Source: Haloarchaeobius litoreus
GTDB taxonomy: Archaea; Halobacteriota; Halobacteria; Halobacteriales; Natrialbaceae
Length of the DNA stretch: 64,000 nt
Direction: 5' to 3'
NCBI RefSeq assembly: GCF_024495425.1
Contig: NZ_JANHJR010000001.1
Coordinates: 1,116,001-1,180,000 of the forward strand
Numbering within the stretch: the first letter of the stretch is position 1; the number at the start of each line of letters is the position of its first letter. Below the pieces are notes generated by a model, which had not been told where the DNA came from, made no database searches, and was given only the letters and a program-made list of their open reading frames with translations. This document shows positions 25,179-34,276 of this stretch, piece by piece. The translations under genes were made by a program, and so were the position numbers.

Positions 25179-26589
25179 CGGTCTCACCTCCGTCGGTCGC
25201 GACGGTGTCACCGCCGCCCGAACGCTTGATCGGCCGGGTCAGCGGGATGCTGGACGCCGGCTCCTTCCGGTGGCCGAGCAGCCCGTCCGGACGCCGATGC
25301 ATCAGCACGATGAGCACCACGCCCATCATGAACAGCTGGAGCTGCCTGATGCTGTCGAGCGTGTAGAGCAGGAACGGGACGACGTCACCGTTCGAGATCG
25401 GCAGCATCGCCTGCCCGAAGCTCGACGGGGCCGAGGGGTTGCCGAGCGCCGTCTCGATGACGTTCTTGAAGTACCGCGGCCCCTGGAACAGGAACGCCGC
25501 GAACACCGCACCGCCCATGACGCTGCCGGAGTTCGACCCGGCACCGCCGATGATGAGCGCGATCCAGATGTAGAACGTGATGCGCGGCCGGAACGTGTTC
25601 GGCGTGACCGAGCCCTGCGTGCCGAACCAGAGGATGCCGACCAGCCCCATCAGGGCACAGCCGACCACGAACGACTTGATCTTGAACATGTTCGTGTTCT
25701 TCCCGAGCGCGTTCGTCACGTCCTCGTCCTCGCGGATGGCCTTGAGCACCCGACCGAACGGGGAGTTCCCCGTCCGACGGACGAGCACGTAGAACCCGCC
25801 GAGGATGAGCAGCAAGACGGCGGAGTACGCGAAGTTGTCGACGACCGGCTTGGGGTTGTTCGGGATGAAGTTCGCCACGAAGTCGACGACTATGCCCAGG
25901 TAGACCTCGTTCCACAGCCAGGCCTGCTCGCCGAGTACGAGGTCGAAGGGGGCGCTGAGGGCCCGAATCAGGCTTTCGAGGGGGTCCCGGTAGTCGAGGA
26001 TGACACCGTCACCGCCACCGAGACCGACGCGGTAGCCAGCGATATCCGTGCCGCTGAGCGTGTCGGACAGCAACGAGAACCGGACGATCTCGGAGAGCGC
26101 GATGGTGACGATTGCGAGGTAGTCCGCACGCAACCGGAGTGCCGGGAGCGCGGCGATCAGTCCGAGCAGCCCGGCCGCGACCATCCCGCCGATGATACCG
26201 ACCCACAGCGGCAGGCCGAATCCACCGATCTCCGCCGCACTGGTCCCGGAGCCGAACACCGGCTTCGAGATGATGCCGGTCACGTAGACGCCGGTCGCCA
26301 TGAACCCGACGATACCGATGTTGAACAGCCCCGTGTACCCCCAGTGCAGGTTCAACGCGAGCGAGGCCATCGCGAAGACCGCGATCCAGAACGTCAGCTG
26401 GCCGATCTGGTTCATCAGCCCCCGGAACGGGAAGCCGATGAACAGTCCGGCGAGCAGGTAGATGGCGTAGATGCCGACGAGCATCGTCAGCAGCATCAGA
26501 CCGTCGTTCCGGAAGTCGATGCCCATCACTACCGCACGCTGTTCCTCCGCACTCTGTCCGTACTCACCCCCTGATTCGTCGTCGCTCAT
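25171..26589 (-). CDS. livM: Branched-chain amino-acid ABC transporter permease LivM
   Basis: 472 aa with about ten hydrophobic segments. The family pattern is seen in Phe-Asn-Ile-Gly-Ile-Val-Gly-Phe-Met-Ala (near 92-101) and in Gly-Arg-Val-Leu-Lys-Ala-Ile-Arg-Glu-Asp-Glu (the coupling helix, near 275-285). At 472 aa it is longer than the usual 320-430 because of an extended N-terminus, an extra loop around 180-240 and an extra C-terminal tail. The ATGA overlap with livH implies coupled translation. Confidence 0.92.
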   Translation of the reverse strand: MSDDESGGEYGQSAEEQRAVVMGIDFRNDGLMLLTMLVGIYAIYLLAGLFIGFPFRGLMNQIGQLTFWIAVFAMASLALNLHWGYTGLFNIGIVGFMATGVYVTGIISKPVFGSGTSAAEIGGFGLPLWVGIIGGMVAAGLLGLIAALPALRLRADYLAIVTIALSEIVRFSLLSDTLSGTDIAGYRVGLGGGDGVILDYRDPLESLIRALSAPFDLVLGEQAWLWNEVYLGIVVDFVANFIPNNPKPVVDNFAYSAVLLLILGGFYVLVRRTGNSPFGRVLKAIREDEDVTNALGKNTNMFKIKSFVVGCALMGLVGILWFGTQGSVTPNTFRPRITFYIWIALIIGGAGSNSGSVMGGAVFAAFLFQGPRYFKNVIETALGNPSAPSSFGQAMLPISNGDVVPFLLYTLDSIRQLQLFMMGVVLIVLMHRRPDGLLGHRKEPASSIPLTRPIKRSGGGDTVATDGGETDE

Positions 26590-27704
26590 GCTGTAGACCT
26601 CCCTGCGAAGATGCCCTCAGGACGTACCACCAGGACGAGGATCATCACGGCGAACGCCGCCGCACGGGCGAAGCCGGACGGGATCCAGATCACCGCCGTC
26701 GAGGCGGTGAGCCCGATCACCAGGCCGCCCGCGATTGCGCCGTACACCGAGCCGATACCCCCGAGGATGACTGCCGCGAAGATCAGCAGCAGCAGCAACC
26801 AGCCGTCGTTCCAGCTGAGCGTCCCCTTCCAGAGCACGAACATGAAGCCGGAGACCCCCGTCAGGCCGCCGCCGATGATCCACGTCGCGCGGATGACGCG
26901 CTCGGTTGCGATGCCGGTGATGCGCGCCAGTGCTTCGTCGTCGGACATGGCCCGCATCGCCTTCCCCAGCTTCGTCCGCTGGAGCAGGATGTGGACGCCG
27001 AGCATCAGCCCACCGGCGACGATGACCAGCAGCGCGTCGTGTGCGGTGAACGCCACCGTCCCGTCGATGATGTAGGGACGGACGCCGGGGAGGGACCCGG
27101 TGTTGGTCGTCCCCCGGGTGCCCGAGTCGAACATGAACTGGATGAGATAACGGAGCGCGAACGCGACACCGATGCTCGTGATGAGCAACGGAATCCCGCC
27201 CGAGCCACGTATCGGTTTGAAAACGAACTTGTCGATGGCGAGCGCGAGCGCGATGGTGAACACGCCGGAGACGATGAGTCCGGCGAAGACGGCCAGCGGC
27301 GTCTCCACGGCGTTGATGCCGAGCGCACCGCCGAACACCGAGCCGCCGGCACCCACCAGCGCCAGCGAGCCGATGTTGGCCGCGGAGCCGAAGCCGCCCG
27401 CGATGAGGTACGTCGTGGCCCACCCCGAGAACGCCCCCGCTGTGATGTAATCACCGTGGGCGAAGTTCGCGAAGTTCAGAATACTGTACGTCATCGAGAG
27501 CCCGATGCCCGCCAACCCGATGACGAGCCCCCGGAACAGGCCGTCGAGAATCAGACCCAACACTCGCGCGATGGTGATGTTTCCGGTCGCGAGCTGTCTG
27601 AAGAGGTCGAGGACGAGCAGTGCTGCGAGTACCCCCAGCACTGCCGTCATCGGCTTCTCGACTACGAGGTTCCGGCCCCTATCGTACGTGCTTGATACAC
27701 CCAT
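26586..27704 (-). CDS. livH: Branched-chain amino-acid ABC transporter permease LivH
   Basis: 372 aa, eight or nine hydrophobic segments. Conserved features include Asn-Phe-Ala-Asn-Phe-Ala-His-Gly-Asp-Tyr near 73-82 and Leu-Gly-Lys-Ala-Met-Arg-Ala-Met-Ser-Asp-Asp near 247-257 (coupling helix). First gene of livHMGF; a TATA-like gatttatcta on the minus strand (about 27739-27750) lies 35-45 bases upstream of the ATG. Confidence 0.92.
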   Translation of the reverse strand: MGVSSTYDRGRNLVVEKPMTAVLGVLAALLVLDLFRQLATGNITIARVLGLILDGLFRGLVIGLAGIGLSMTYSILNFANFAHGDYITAGAFSGWATTYLIAGGFGSAANIGSLALVGAGGSVFGGALGINAVETPLAVFAGLIVSGVFTIALALAIDKFVFKPIRGSGGIPLLITSIGVAFALRYLIQFMFDSGTRGTTNTGSLPGVRPYIIDGTVAFTAHDALLVIVAGGLMLGVHILLQRTKLGKAMRAMSDDEALARITGIATERVIRATWIIGGGLTGVSGFMFVLWKGTLSWNDGWLLLLLIFAAVILGGIGSVYGAIAGGLVIGLTASTAVIWIPSGFARAAAFAVMILVLVVRPEGIFAGRSTA

Positions 27705-27942
27705 GGATGTCCCTTACACACAATGCGGAACAAGGAGATAGATAAATCTTACCCGACCATCTCCCAGTTTCATCTCGCCGACCGCGTGCGATTGTTACCC
27801 AATAACACTCTGGTGCCTCCACATTTCAGTGCTCCACATCCACCAGTACGGGCCGCTGGCCAGAAACGACTCCACGGTGGGTCGAAGGGCTGGATGGACC
27901 CACAAAGAAAACTCTTTCACCGGGCCCCCCACACCTCGAACC

Positions 27943-29154
27943 ATGCCGGTAGGGACCCTTGACGACCTCTCCGTCGCCGGGCGTCGAGTCGGGGTACGCG
28001 TCGACATCAACAGCCCGCTCGACAACGGGGCACTCGCCGACGACGCCAGGCTCCGGGCCCACGAGCAGACGCTCGCCGAGTTGCTCGAGGAGGACGCACG
28101 CGTCGCCGTCCTCGCCCACCAGGGCCGCCCCGGCGGCGACGAGTTCGAGACGCTCGCCGCCCACGCGGAGCGCCTCGACGAGCTGCTCGACGCGCCCGTC
28201 AGCTACGCCGACGCCAACCTCGGCTCGGCCGCCCGTGAGGCCGTCGAATCCCTCGAACCGGGGACCGCCGTCGTGCTCGAGAACACCCGGTTCTACGCCG
28301 AGGAGTACATGGAGTTCGAACCCGAGGTCGCCGGGCAGACCCACCTCGTCGAGGGGCTCGTCCCGGTCCTCGACGCGTTCGTCAACGACGCCTTCGCGGC
28401 CGCGCACCGCTCGCAACCCTCGCTCGTCGGGTTCCCCCAGCACCTCCCAAGCTACGCCGGACGGGTCATGGAATCGGAACTCGACGTGCTCGGCGACGTC
28501 GAGGCCACCGACCGACCGCGCGTCTACGTCCTCGGCGGCGCGAAGGTCTCGGACTCCATCGACGTGGCCTGGAACGTCCTCGAATCCGGACTCGCGGACC
28601 AGGTGCTCACCGCCGGCGTCGTCGGCAACGTGTTCCTCCTCGCCGACGGCGTCGACATCGGCGACGGCAGCGCCGACTTCATCTACGACAAGGGCTACTG
28701 GGACGAGATTGACCGCGCCGCCGACCTGCTCGACGCCCACGGCGACCGCATCCGCTTCCCGCAGGACGTGGCGGTCGAGCGAGACGGCGAACGACACGAG
28801 ATCGGCCTGAACGCCCTGCCCGGGAAGGAAGGTGAGGCCGCGATGGACATCGGCTCCGAGACCCTGCGAATGTACAGGTCCGTGCTCGCGGACGCCGAGA
28901 CGGTCATCCTCAACGGCCCCGCGGGCGTGTTCGAGGACCCGACGTTCGCGGTCGGGACGAAGGAGCTGTACCGCGCCGCCGCCGACGTCCCCTACAGCAT
29001 CGTCGGCGGTGGCGACACGGCCGCCGCCATCAGACAGCTCGGCATCGACGGCTTCAGCCACCTCTCGACTGGCGGGGGTGCCTGCCTCCGTCTCCTCACC
29101 GGGCGCGACCTCCCCGCCGTTGAGGCGTTGCGCACCGGCTACGATGGCGATTGA
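27943..29154 (+). CDS. pgk: Phosphoglycerate kinase
   Basis: 403 aa, normal length. Substrate-site motifs are clear: Val-Arg-Val-Asp-Ile-Asn-Ser-Pro (near 18-25, where other Pgk have Val-Asp-Phe-Asn-Val-Pro), His-Gln-Gly-Arg-Pro-Gly near 57-62, Glu-Asn-Thr-Arg-Phe near 110-114, Ala-Phe-Ala-Ala-Ala-His-Arg, Gly-Gly-Ala-Lys-Val-Ser-Asp, and the nucleotide loop Gly-Gly-Gly-Asp-Thr. Acts in the lower Embden-Meyerhof segment and in gluconeogenesis. The ATG at 27943 starts the conserved region. Its stop lies inside the next gene's start region (11-base overlap). Confidence 0.95.
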   Translation: MPVGTLDDLSVAGRRVGVRVDINSPLDNGALADDARLRAHEQTLAELLEEDARVAVLAHQGRPGGDEFETLAAHAERLDELLDAPVSYADANLGSAAREAVESLEPGTAVVLENTRFYAEEYMEFEPEVAGQTHLVEGLVPVLDAFVNDAFAAAHRSQPSLVGFPQHLPSYAGRVMESELDVLGDVEATDRPRVYVLGGAKVSDSIDVAWNVLESGLADQVLTAGVVGNVFLLADGVDIGDGSADFIYDKGYWDEIDRAADLLDAHGDRIRFPQDVAVERDGERHEIGLNALPGKEGEAAMDIGSETLRMYRSVLADAETVILNGPAGVFEDPTFAVGTKELYRAAADVPYSIVGGGDTAAAIRQLGIDGFSHLSTGGGACLRLLTGRDLPAVEALRTGYDGD

Positions 29155-29632
29155 ACGGGCCACGCTGGACGAGCTCGACACCGTGGTGGACCTGTGGGTC
29201 GACCTCGCCACGGAGCAGGGCCCCCACGGCGCACACGTCCGACCGGCCGAGAACCGCACCACGATGCGCGAGCGGCTCGCACGCCACGTCGTCGACGGCT
29301 CCGTGCTCGTCGACCGCGTCGACGACGACGTCGTCGGCTTCGTCTCCTTCGAACGCACCGACCCGGACATGAGCGTCGACACCGAGCGCGGACTCGTGAG
29401 CAACCTCTACGTCGCCCCCGACTACCGAGGCGCGGGCCGCGGTGCCGCCCTGCTCGACGCCGCCGAGGCCGAACTGCGCGAACGCGGCGTCGACGTGGTC
29501 CAGCTCGAGGTCATGGCCAGCAACACACGCGCACGGTCGTTCTACTCGGAGCAGGGCTACGCCGAGCATCGCTCCGTCCTCGAAAAACGCGTCGGAGTCG
29601 AAAGCCATACTAAGCCCAACGACCACGACTGA
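29144..29632 (+). CDS. GNAT-family N-acetyltransferase
   Basis: 162 aa. GNAT motif A is clear: Leu-Tyr-Val-Ala-Pro-Asp-Tyr-Arg-Gly-Ala-Gly-Arg-Gly near 88-100 (acetyl-CoA loop Arg-x-x-Gly-x-Gly), followed by motif B with Gln-Leu-Glu-Val-Met-Ala-Ser-Asn and Ala-Arg-Ser-Phe-Tyr-Ser-Glu-Gln-Gly-Tyr near 130. The start overlaps pgk by 11 bases, so it is probably translated from the same mRNA. Substrate unknown; could be protein, small molecule or antibiotic-like. It ends 12 bases before tRNA-Thr. Confidence 0.85.
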   Translation: MAIERATLDELDTVVDLWVDLATEQGPHGAHVRPAENRTTMRERLARHVVDGSVLVDRVDDDVVGFVSFERTDPDMSVDTERGLVSNLYVAPDYRGAGRGAALLDAAEAELRERGVDVVQLEVMASNTRARSFYSEQGYAEHRSVLEKRVGVESHTKPNDHD

Positions 29633-29644
29633 GTTGCGGACCGT

Positions 29645-29718
29645 GCCAAGGGAGCATGGGCGGTGCATGCACTCGACTTGTAATCGAGACTTCGTGGGTT
29701 CAAATCCCACCCTTGGCT
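29645..29718 (+). tRNA. tRNA-Thr (anticodon TGT)
   Basis: 74 nt. Acceptor gccaagg/ccttggc pairs fully; discriminator T at 29718, no CCA encoded. Anticodon stem ctcga/tcgag encloses CTTGTAA with TGT at 29679-29681. T arm gtggg-TTCAAAT-cccac. No intron. Confidence 0.97.
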
Positions 29719-29806
29719 TCCTGCTGCGAACGAAGTGAGCAGCGGAAGCCACAGGTGTGGATTTGAACCAGGGAGCGGAACGAAGTGCAGCGACGGTGGG
29801 TCGACC
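29719..29806 (+). repeat. tRNA-linked hairpin and inverted T-arm after tRNA-Thr
   Basis: The tRNA 3' end plus cctgct can pair with agcagcggaagcc around a gaacgaagtg loop (about 29713-29750). Then comes an inverted T-arm copy, aggtgtggatttgaacca (29753-29770), and a second gaacgaagtgcagc block (29778-29791). The order matches the sequence after tRNA-Ser. Confidence 0.6.
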
Positions 29807-29882
29807 TCGTCGTCGCCAGATTGGTCATCGCTGTCACCGATTCGGGGGACGATTCAAGTGACGCGTTATCGTATCTGGAGGT

Positions 29883-32660
29883 ATGTCAGATGCCGACCCG
29901 CGAGATGCCATCCGGGAGTTCGAGTACGACGGCTCGTCGTTCAAGATGGCGGACCTCACGGTCCTCGAAGAACAGGGGCTCTGCGAGCTCGACAGCCTCC
30001 CGGTCAGTATCCGTGTGCTCCTCGAATCCGTCCTCCGGAACGTGGACGGCGACACCATCACCGCGGCGGACGTACGGAACGTCGCGTCGTGGCAGCCGGA
30101 CGTCCCGGACGTCGAGCTGCCGTTCACGCCGTCCCGGGTGGTGCTGCAGGACCTCACCGGCGTCCCGGCGGTGGTCGACCTCGCGGCGCTTCGCTCGGCC
30201 GTCGACCGGCAGGGGCGTGACCCGGGCATCGTCGAGCCGGAGGTCCCCATCGACCTGGTCATCGACCACAGCGTGCAGGTCGACTTCTTCGGCTCCGAGG
30301 ACGCCTACGAACGGAACGTCGAACTGGAGTACGAGCGGAACGGTGAGCGCTACCGGGCGCTGAAGTGGGCACAGCAGGCGTTCGACGACTTCCGGGTCGT
30401 CCCGCCGGGGACCGGCATCGTCCACCAGGTGAACCTCGAGTACCTGGGGCAGGTCGTCCACGCCCGGGAGCAGGACGGCGAGGAGTGGCTCCTGCCGGAC
30501 ACGCTGGTCGGGACGGACAGCCACACGCCGATGATCGGGGGCATCGGGGTCGTCGGCTGGGGCGTGGGCGGCATCGAGGCCGAGGCGGCGATGCTCGGCC
30601 AGCCGATCACGATGAAGCTCCCGGAGGTGGTCGGGGTCCGGCTCACGGGCGAGCTGCCGGAGGGGGCGACCGCCACCGACCTCGTGTTGCACGTCACCGA
30701 GAAGCTCCGCGGCGTCGGTGTCGTCGACCGGTTCGTCGAGTTCTTCGGGCCGGGCGTCTCGAACCTCACCGTGCCGGACCGGGCGACCATCGCGAACATG
30801 GCACCCGAGCAGGGCTCGACCATCAGCATGTTCCCGGTCGACGAGGCGACGCTGGACTACCTCGAACTGACGGGACGGGACGAGGAGCACATCGAGCTCG
30901 TCCGCGAGTACCTCGACGCACAGGGGCTGTTCGGCGAGCAGGACCCCGAGTACTCCGAGACGGTCGAGCTCGACCTGTCCTCCATCACGCCCAGCCTCGC
31001 CGGCCCGAAGCGCCCGCAGGACCGCGTCGAGATGCCCGAGATGAAGTCGCACTTCCGGAAGCTCGTCCACGGCGAGTTCGCGGGCGAGCTCGAGGACATC
31101 GACGAGGACGCACTCTCGCGCTGGCTGGAGGAGGCGAGCGTCGCGGACGACCGCCCCGACGCCGACATCCCGACGCCGGACGTCGGCCAGCTGACCAAGC
31201 AGGTCGAGGTGGACGTCGGCGGGGAGACGACCGAGATCGGCCACGGGAGCGTCGTCGTCAGCGCAATCACGAGCTGTACGAACACGTCGAACCCGTCCGT
31301 GATGCTGGCCGCGGGGCTGCTCGCGAGGAACGCCGTCGAACGGGGCCTCGACGTGCCAGCGTACGTGAAGACCAGCCTCGCGCCGGGCAGCCGCGTGGTC
31401 ACCGAGTACCTCGAGGCGTCGGGGCTGCTCCCGTACCTCGAGGAGCTCGGCTACAACGTCGTCGGCTACGGCTGCACGACCTGCATCGGGAACGCCGGGC
31501 CGCTCCCGGAGCCGATCGAGCGCGCCATCGACGCCGAGGACCTCTGGACGACGAGCGTCCTCTCCGGCAACCGGAACTTCGAGGCGCGAATCCATCCCAA
31601 GGTGCGTGCGAACTACCTCGCCAGCCCGCCGCTGGTCGTCGCCTACGGGCTCGCGGGCCGGATGGACATCGACCTCGAGCACGACCCGCTCGGGACCGAC
31701 GCCGACGGCGAGCCGGTGTACCTGGCCGACCTCTGGCCGGACGCCGACGAGATTCACGCGGCAGTCCACGACAGCGTCGACTCCTCGATGTTCGAGGAGA
31801 AGTACGCCGAGGTGTTCGAGGGCGACGAGCGCTGGGAGGGCCTCGACGCGCCGACCGGTGCGGTGTACGGATGGGACGACTCGTCGACGTACATCCGCGA
31901 GCCGCCGTTCTTCAAGGAGTTCCCGCTGGAGGAGCCCGGTGTCTCGGACGTCGAGGACGCCCGGACGCTCATGCTGCTGGGCGACACCGTCACGACCGAC
32001 CACATCAGCCCGGCCGGCCCGTTCAGTCGCGAGCAGCCCGCCGGCGAGTGGCTCGTGGACCAGGGCGTCGAGCCACAGGACTTCAACACGTACGGGGCCC
32101 GTCGCGGGAACCACGAGGTGATGATGCGCGGCACGTTCGCGAACGTCCGCATCGAGAACGAGATGCTCGACGACGTCGAGGGGGGCTACACCATCCACCA
32201 GCCGACGGGCGAGCAGACGACCGTCTTCGAGGCGAGCCAACGGTACCGCGACGCCGAGACGCCGCTGGTCGTCTTCGCCGGCGAGGAGCTCGGCACCGGT
32301 TCCAGCCGAGACTGGGCCGCGAAGGGGACGGACCTGCTCGGTGTGCGGGCGACCATCGCGGAGAGCTACGAACGCATCTTCCGCGACAACCTGGTCGGGA
32401 TGGGCGTCCTGCCGCTGCAGTTCGCCGAGGGTGACTCCTGGGAGTCGCTCGGACTGGACGGCTCTGAGACGGTCTCGATCCAGGGGCTGGACGACGGACT
32501 GGCAGTCGGCGACGAGCTCACCGTCGTCGCCGAGTGGGCCGACGGGTCGACCGTCGAGTTCCCGGTCACCGCCCAGGTCAGTACGCCCGCCGCGGTCCGA
32601 TACGTGGAGAACGGTGGTATCCTCCACCTCGTCCTCCGTCGGCTGCTCACGGAGTCGTAG
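29883..32660 (+). CDS. acnA: Aconitate hydratase (AcnA/IRP1 type)
   Basis: 925 aa, full length for the AcnA subgroup. The three 4Fe-4S ligands are C465 (Ser-Cys-Thr-Asn), C531 and C534 (Cys-Thr-Thr-Cys-Ile-Gly-Asn). Other signatures are Gly-Thr-Asp-Ser-His-Thr-Pro near 213-219, Gly-Val-Gly-Gly-Ile-Glu-Ala-Glu, Asp-His-Ile-Ser-Pro-Ala-Gly and Gly-Ser-Ser-Arg-Asp-Trp-Ala-Ala-Lys-Gly in the swivel domain. Interconverts citrate and isocitrate in the TCA cycle. A stretch of AT-richer DNA upstream (around 29863-29880) probably contains its promoter. Convergent with the next gene. Confidence 0.96.
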   Translation: MSDADPRDAIREFEYDGSSFKMADLTVLEEQGLCELDSLPVSIRVLLESVLRNVDGDTITAADVRNVASWQPDVPDVELPFTPSRVVLQDLTGVPAVVDLAALRSAVDRQGRDPGIVEPEVPIDLVIDHSVQVDFFGSEDAYERNVELEYERNGERYRALKWAQQAFDDFRVVPPGTGIVHQVNLEYLGQVVHAREQDGEEWLLPDTLVGTDSHTPMIGGIGVVGWGVGGIEAEAAMLGQPITMKLPEVVGVRLTGELPEGATATDLVLHVTEKLRGVGVVDRFVEFFGPGVSNLTVPDRATIANMAPEQGSTISMFPVDEATLDYLELTGRDEEHIELVREYLDAQGLFGEQDPEYSETVELDLSSITPSLAGPKRPQDRVEMPEMKSHFRKLVHGEFAGELEDIDEDALSRWLEEASVADDRPDADIPTPDVGQLTKQVEVDVGGETTEIGHGSVVVSAITSCTNTSNPSVMLAAGLLARNAVERGLDVPAYVKTSLAPGSRVVTEYLEASGLLPYLEELGYNVVGYGCTTCIGNAGPLPEPIERAIDAEDLWTTSVLSGNRNFEARIHPKVRANYLASPPLVVAYGLAGRMDIDLEHDPLGTDADGEPVYLADLWPDADEIHAAVHDSVDSSMFEEKYAEVFEGDERWEGLDAPTGAVYGWDDSSTYIREPPFFKEFPLEEPGVSDVEDARTLMLLGDTVTTDHISPAGPFSREQPAGEWLVDQGVEPQDFNTYGARRGNHEVMMRGTFANVRIENEMLDDVEGGYTIHQPTGEQTTVFEASQRYRDAETPLVVFAGEELGTGSSRDWAAKGTDLLGVRATIAESYERIFRDNLVGMGVLPLQFAEGDSWESLGLDGSETVSIQGLDDGLAVGDELTVVAEWADGSTVEFPVTAQVSTPAAVRYVENGGILHLVLRRLLTES

Positions 32661-32680
32661 GGAGCGAGTCCCGGGCCGCG

Positions 32681-33577
32681 CTACCCGATGGTGTCGTACT
32701 CGTCGTCGAAGAGGTCGTCGTCGTACTCGTCGTCGGACTGCTCGGCCGTCGCGGCCGCCTCGCGGTGGTCGACGTAGAAGGCGATGAGGTAGGTCCGGGT
32801 GAACGCGCCGACGATTCCTGCGGTGAGGATGGTCATCGCGACGACGATGCCGAGTTCGGTGGCCGAGAGCTTCGCGTAGATGTTCTGGAAGGTCTCGGGC
32901 TCCAGCGCCTCCGTGTTCTGGAGATCGACGCCGATGCTGCTCACCACGAAGTACGCCGTGAGGAGGGAGGTCAGCACGCTCGGGGTCCAGCGGACGACGG
33001 TGAACCCGATGGTGCTGAGGAGGTTCCCGCGGACGAAGCGGTAGCTCTCCTTGAGACTGTCGAGGACGTCGGCGTCGTCGACGACGATGGCGGCCTCGTA
33101 GAACTGGAGGAAGACGACGGTCGCGAGGTAGAGGACGAACAGCGCGAGGCCGACGAGCCCAGGGAGGATGAGCGCGACGGGGCTGACACCGCCCTGGAGA
33201 CCGGTCAGGCCGACCGTGAGCGCGGTGACGAACAGCAGGACGAGGATGCCGACGAATGCCACCACGAACACGACCAGCGCGAAGAAGATGGCCGCGACGA
33301 GCAGCGAGACGTAGTTCTCCCGTCCGGCGCGCCAGAAGGTGCCGAACGAGGTGGTCCCGTCGAGGCCCTCCTCGGCCATCCCGTAGATGCCGCCGATGAG
33401 GAACGGGACGACGACGACGGTGACGAGGTTGAACAGGGAAGCGACGAAGGGGAGCCCGGTCCACTGGAGGAGTATCTGTGGCAGCTGCACGACGGCGAAG
33501 GCGGTGGCGGCGACGAACAGGATGGGGTTCCGCGCCAGCGTCGAACCGGCGTGTTTCGCCGATGAGATTGCGCCCAT
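32681..33577 (-). CDS. Haloarchaeal multi-pass membrane protein (DUF7847-like)
   Basis: 298 aa from the ATG at 33577 (33604 is an alternative). About six hydrophobic segments lie at roughly 20-40, 45-62, 80-112, 125-160, 195-220 and 240-262, with a C-terminal acidic tail of Asp/Glu/Tyr. The pattern resembles the haloarchaeal families with a Gly-x-x-x-x-Ala-Glu-Glu-Gly loop and a Ser-Tyr-Arg-Phe-Val-Arg-Gly-Asn segment. No catalytic motif; function unknown. The family name is a resemblance, not a proof. Confidence 0.68.
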   Translation of the reverse strand: MGAISSAKHAGSTLARNPILFVAATAFAVVQLPQILLQWTGLPFVASLFNLVTVVVVPFLIGGIYGMAEEGLDGTTSFGTFWRAGRENYVSLLVAAIFFALVVFVVAFVGILVLLFVTALTVGLTGLQGGVSPVALILPGLVGLALFVLYLATVVFLQFYEAAIVVDDADVLDSLKESYRFVRGNLLSTIGFTVVRWTPSVLTSLLTAYFVVSSIGVDLQNTEALEPETFQNIYAKLSATELGIVVAMTILTAGIVGAFTRTYLIAFYVDHREAAATAEQSDDEYDDDLFDDEYDTIG

Positions 33578-33674
33578 ACCGGTTCCGGCGGGTCGGGAGC
33601 GCATAAATCATGTCTTACGCATGTGAGGAAAACGGACCGAAACCGTCGTGGCCGCGCCGGCCGTCGGTGGGCGC

Positions 33675-34115
33675 ATGCGAGTGAGCGTCATCGGCGGGAG
33701 CAGCGTCTCGGACGCAACGTACGAGCAGGCCGTCTCGGTGGGTCGACTGTTCGCGGAGCGCGGCCACACGGTCGTCTGTGGCGGACTGGGTGGTGTGATG
33801 CGCGGTGTCTGTGAAGGCGCGAGCGAGGCCGGCGGGCGGACCGTCGGCATCCTCCCCGGCGAGGACACCACCGCGGCGAACGAGTTCGTCGAGGTTCCCC
33901 TCGCGACGGGGCTGGGCCACGCCCGGAACGCACTCGTGGTGATGAACGGCGACGCGGTCGTCGCCATCGACGGCGGCCCGGGGACGCTCACGGAACTCGG
34001 CTTCGCCAGCGTCTACGACCGACCGGTCGCGGGACTCGGCACGCACGACGTGCCGGGCGTGAGACAGGTTGACAGTCCGGCGGCCGCGGTCGCCTACGTC
34101 GAAGACCGTGTGTGA
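33675..34115 (+). CDS. TIGR00725/LOG-like nucleotide-binding protein
   Basis: 146 aa from the ATG at 33675, where the Rossmann-like first strand begins (Val-Ser-Val-Ile-Gly-Gly-Ser). Conserved parts are Val-Val-Cys-Gly-Gly-Leu-Gly-Gly-Val-Met, Gly-Ile-Leu-Pro-Gly near 66-70, Arg-Asn near 91 and Ile-Asp-Gly-Gly-Pro-Gly-Thr-Leu-Thr-Glu near 105-114. This matches the TIGR00725 branch of the lysine-decarboxylase-like/LOG fold, with the Pro-Gly-Gly-x-Gly-Thr-x-x-Glu type site. Substrate unknown; may hydrolyse a nucleotide phosphoribosyl bond. Confidence 0.82.
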   Translation: MRVSVIGGSSVSDATYEQAVSVGRLFAERGHTVVCGGLGGVMRGVCEGASEAGGRTVGILPGEDTTAANEFVEVPLATGLGHARNALVVMNGDAVVAIDGGPGTLTELGFASVYDRPVAGLGTHDVPGVRQVDSPAAAVAYVEDRV

Positions 34116-34276
34116 TGCTACCGGGTGACGAAAGCGACTGTTGTAGTTATAGGTGCGTTTATTGACAGTCCGGGGGTAGGGAGCAGTGTCGGCACTGGAC
34201 CCGCCCACTCTGACCGAAACCCGACGGAGGTGTTGCCCGACGCCTCCAGACCCCACTGCCGACAGTTTTCGGACGA

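Noticed and set aside
30365-32434. Second long plus-strand frame inside acnA
   Set aside because: It is Arg/Gly/Pro-rich, the usual shifted-frame composition in high-GC DNA; aconitase motifs all lie in the other frame.
29886-33611. Very long minus-strand frame opposite acnA
   Set aside because: Val/Arg/Asp-rich shadow without motifs, starting within the true minus-strand membrane protein gene.
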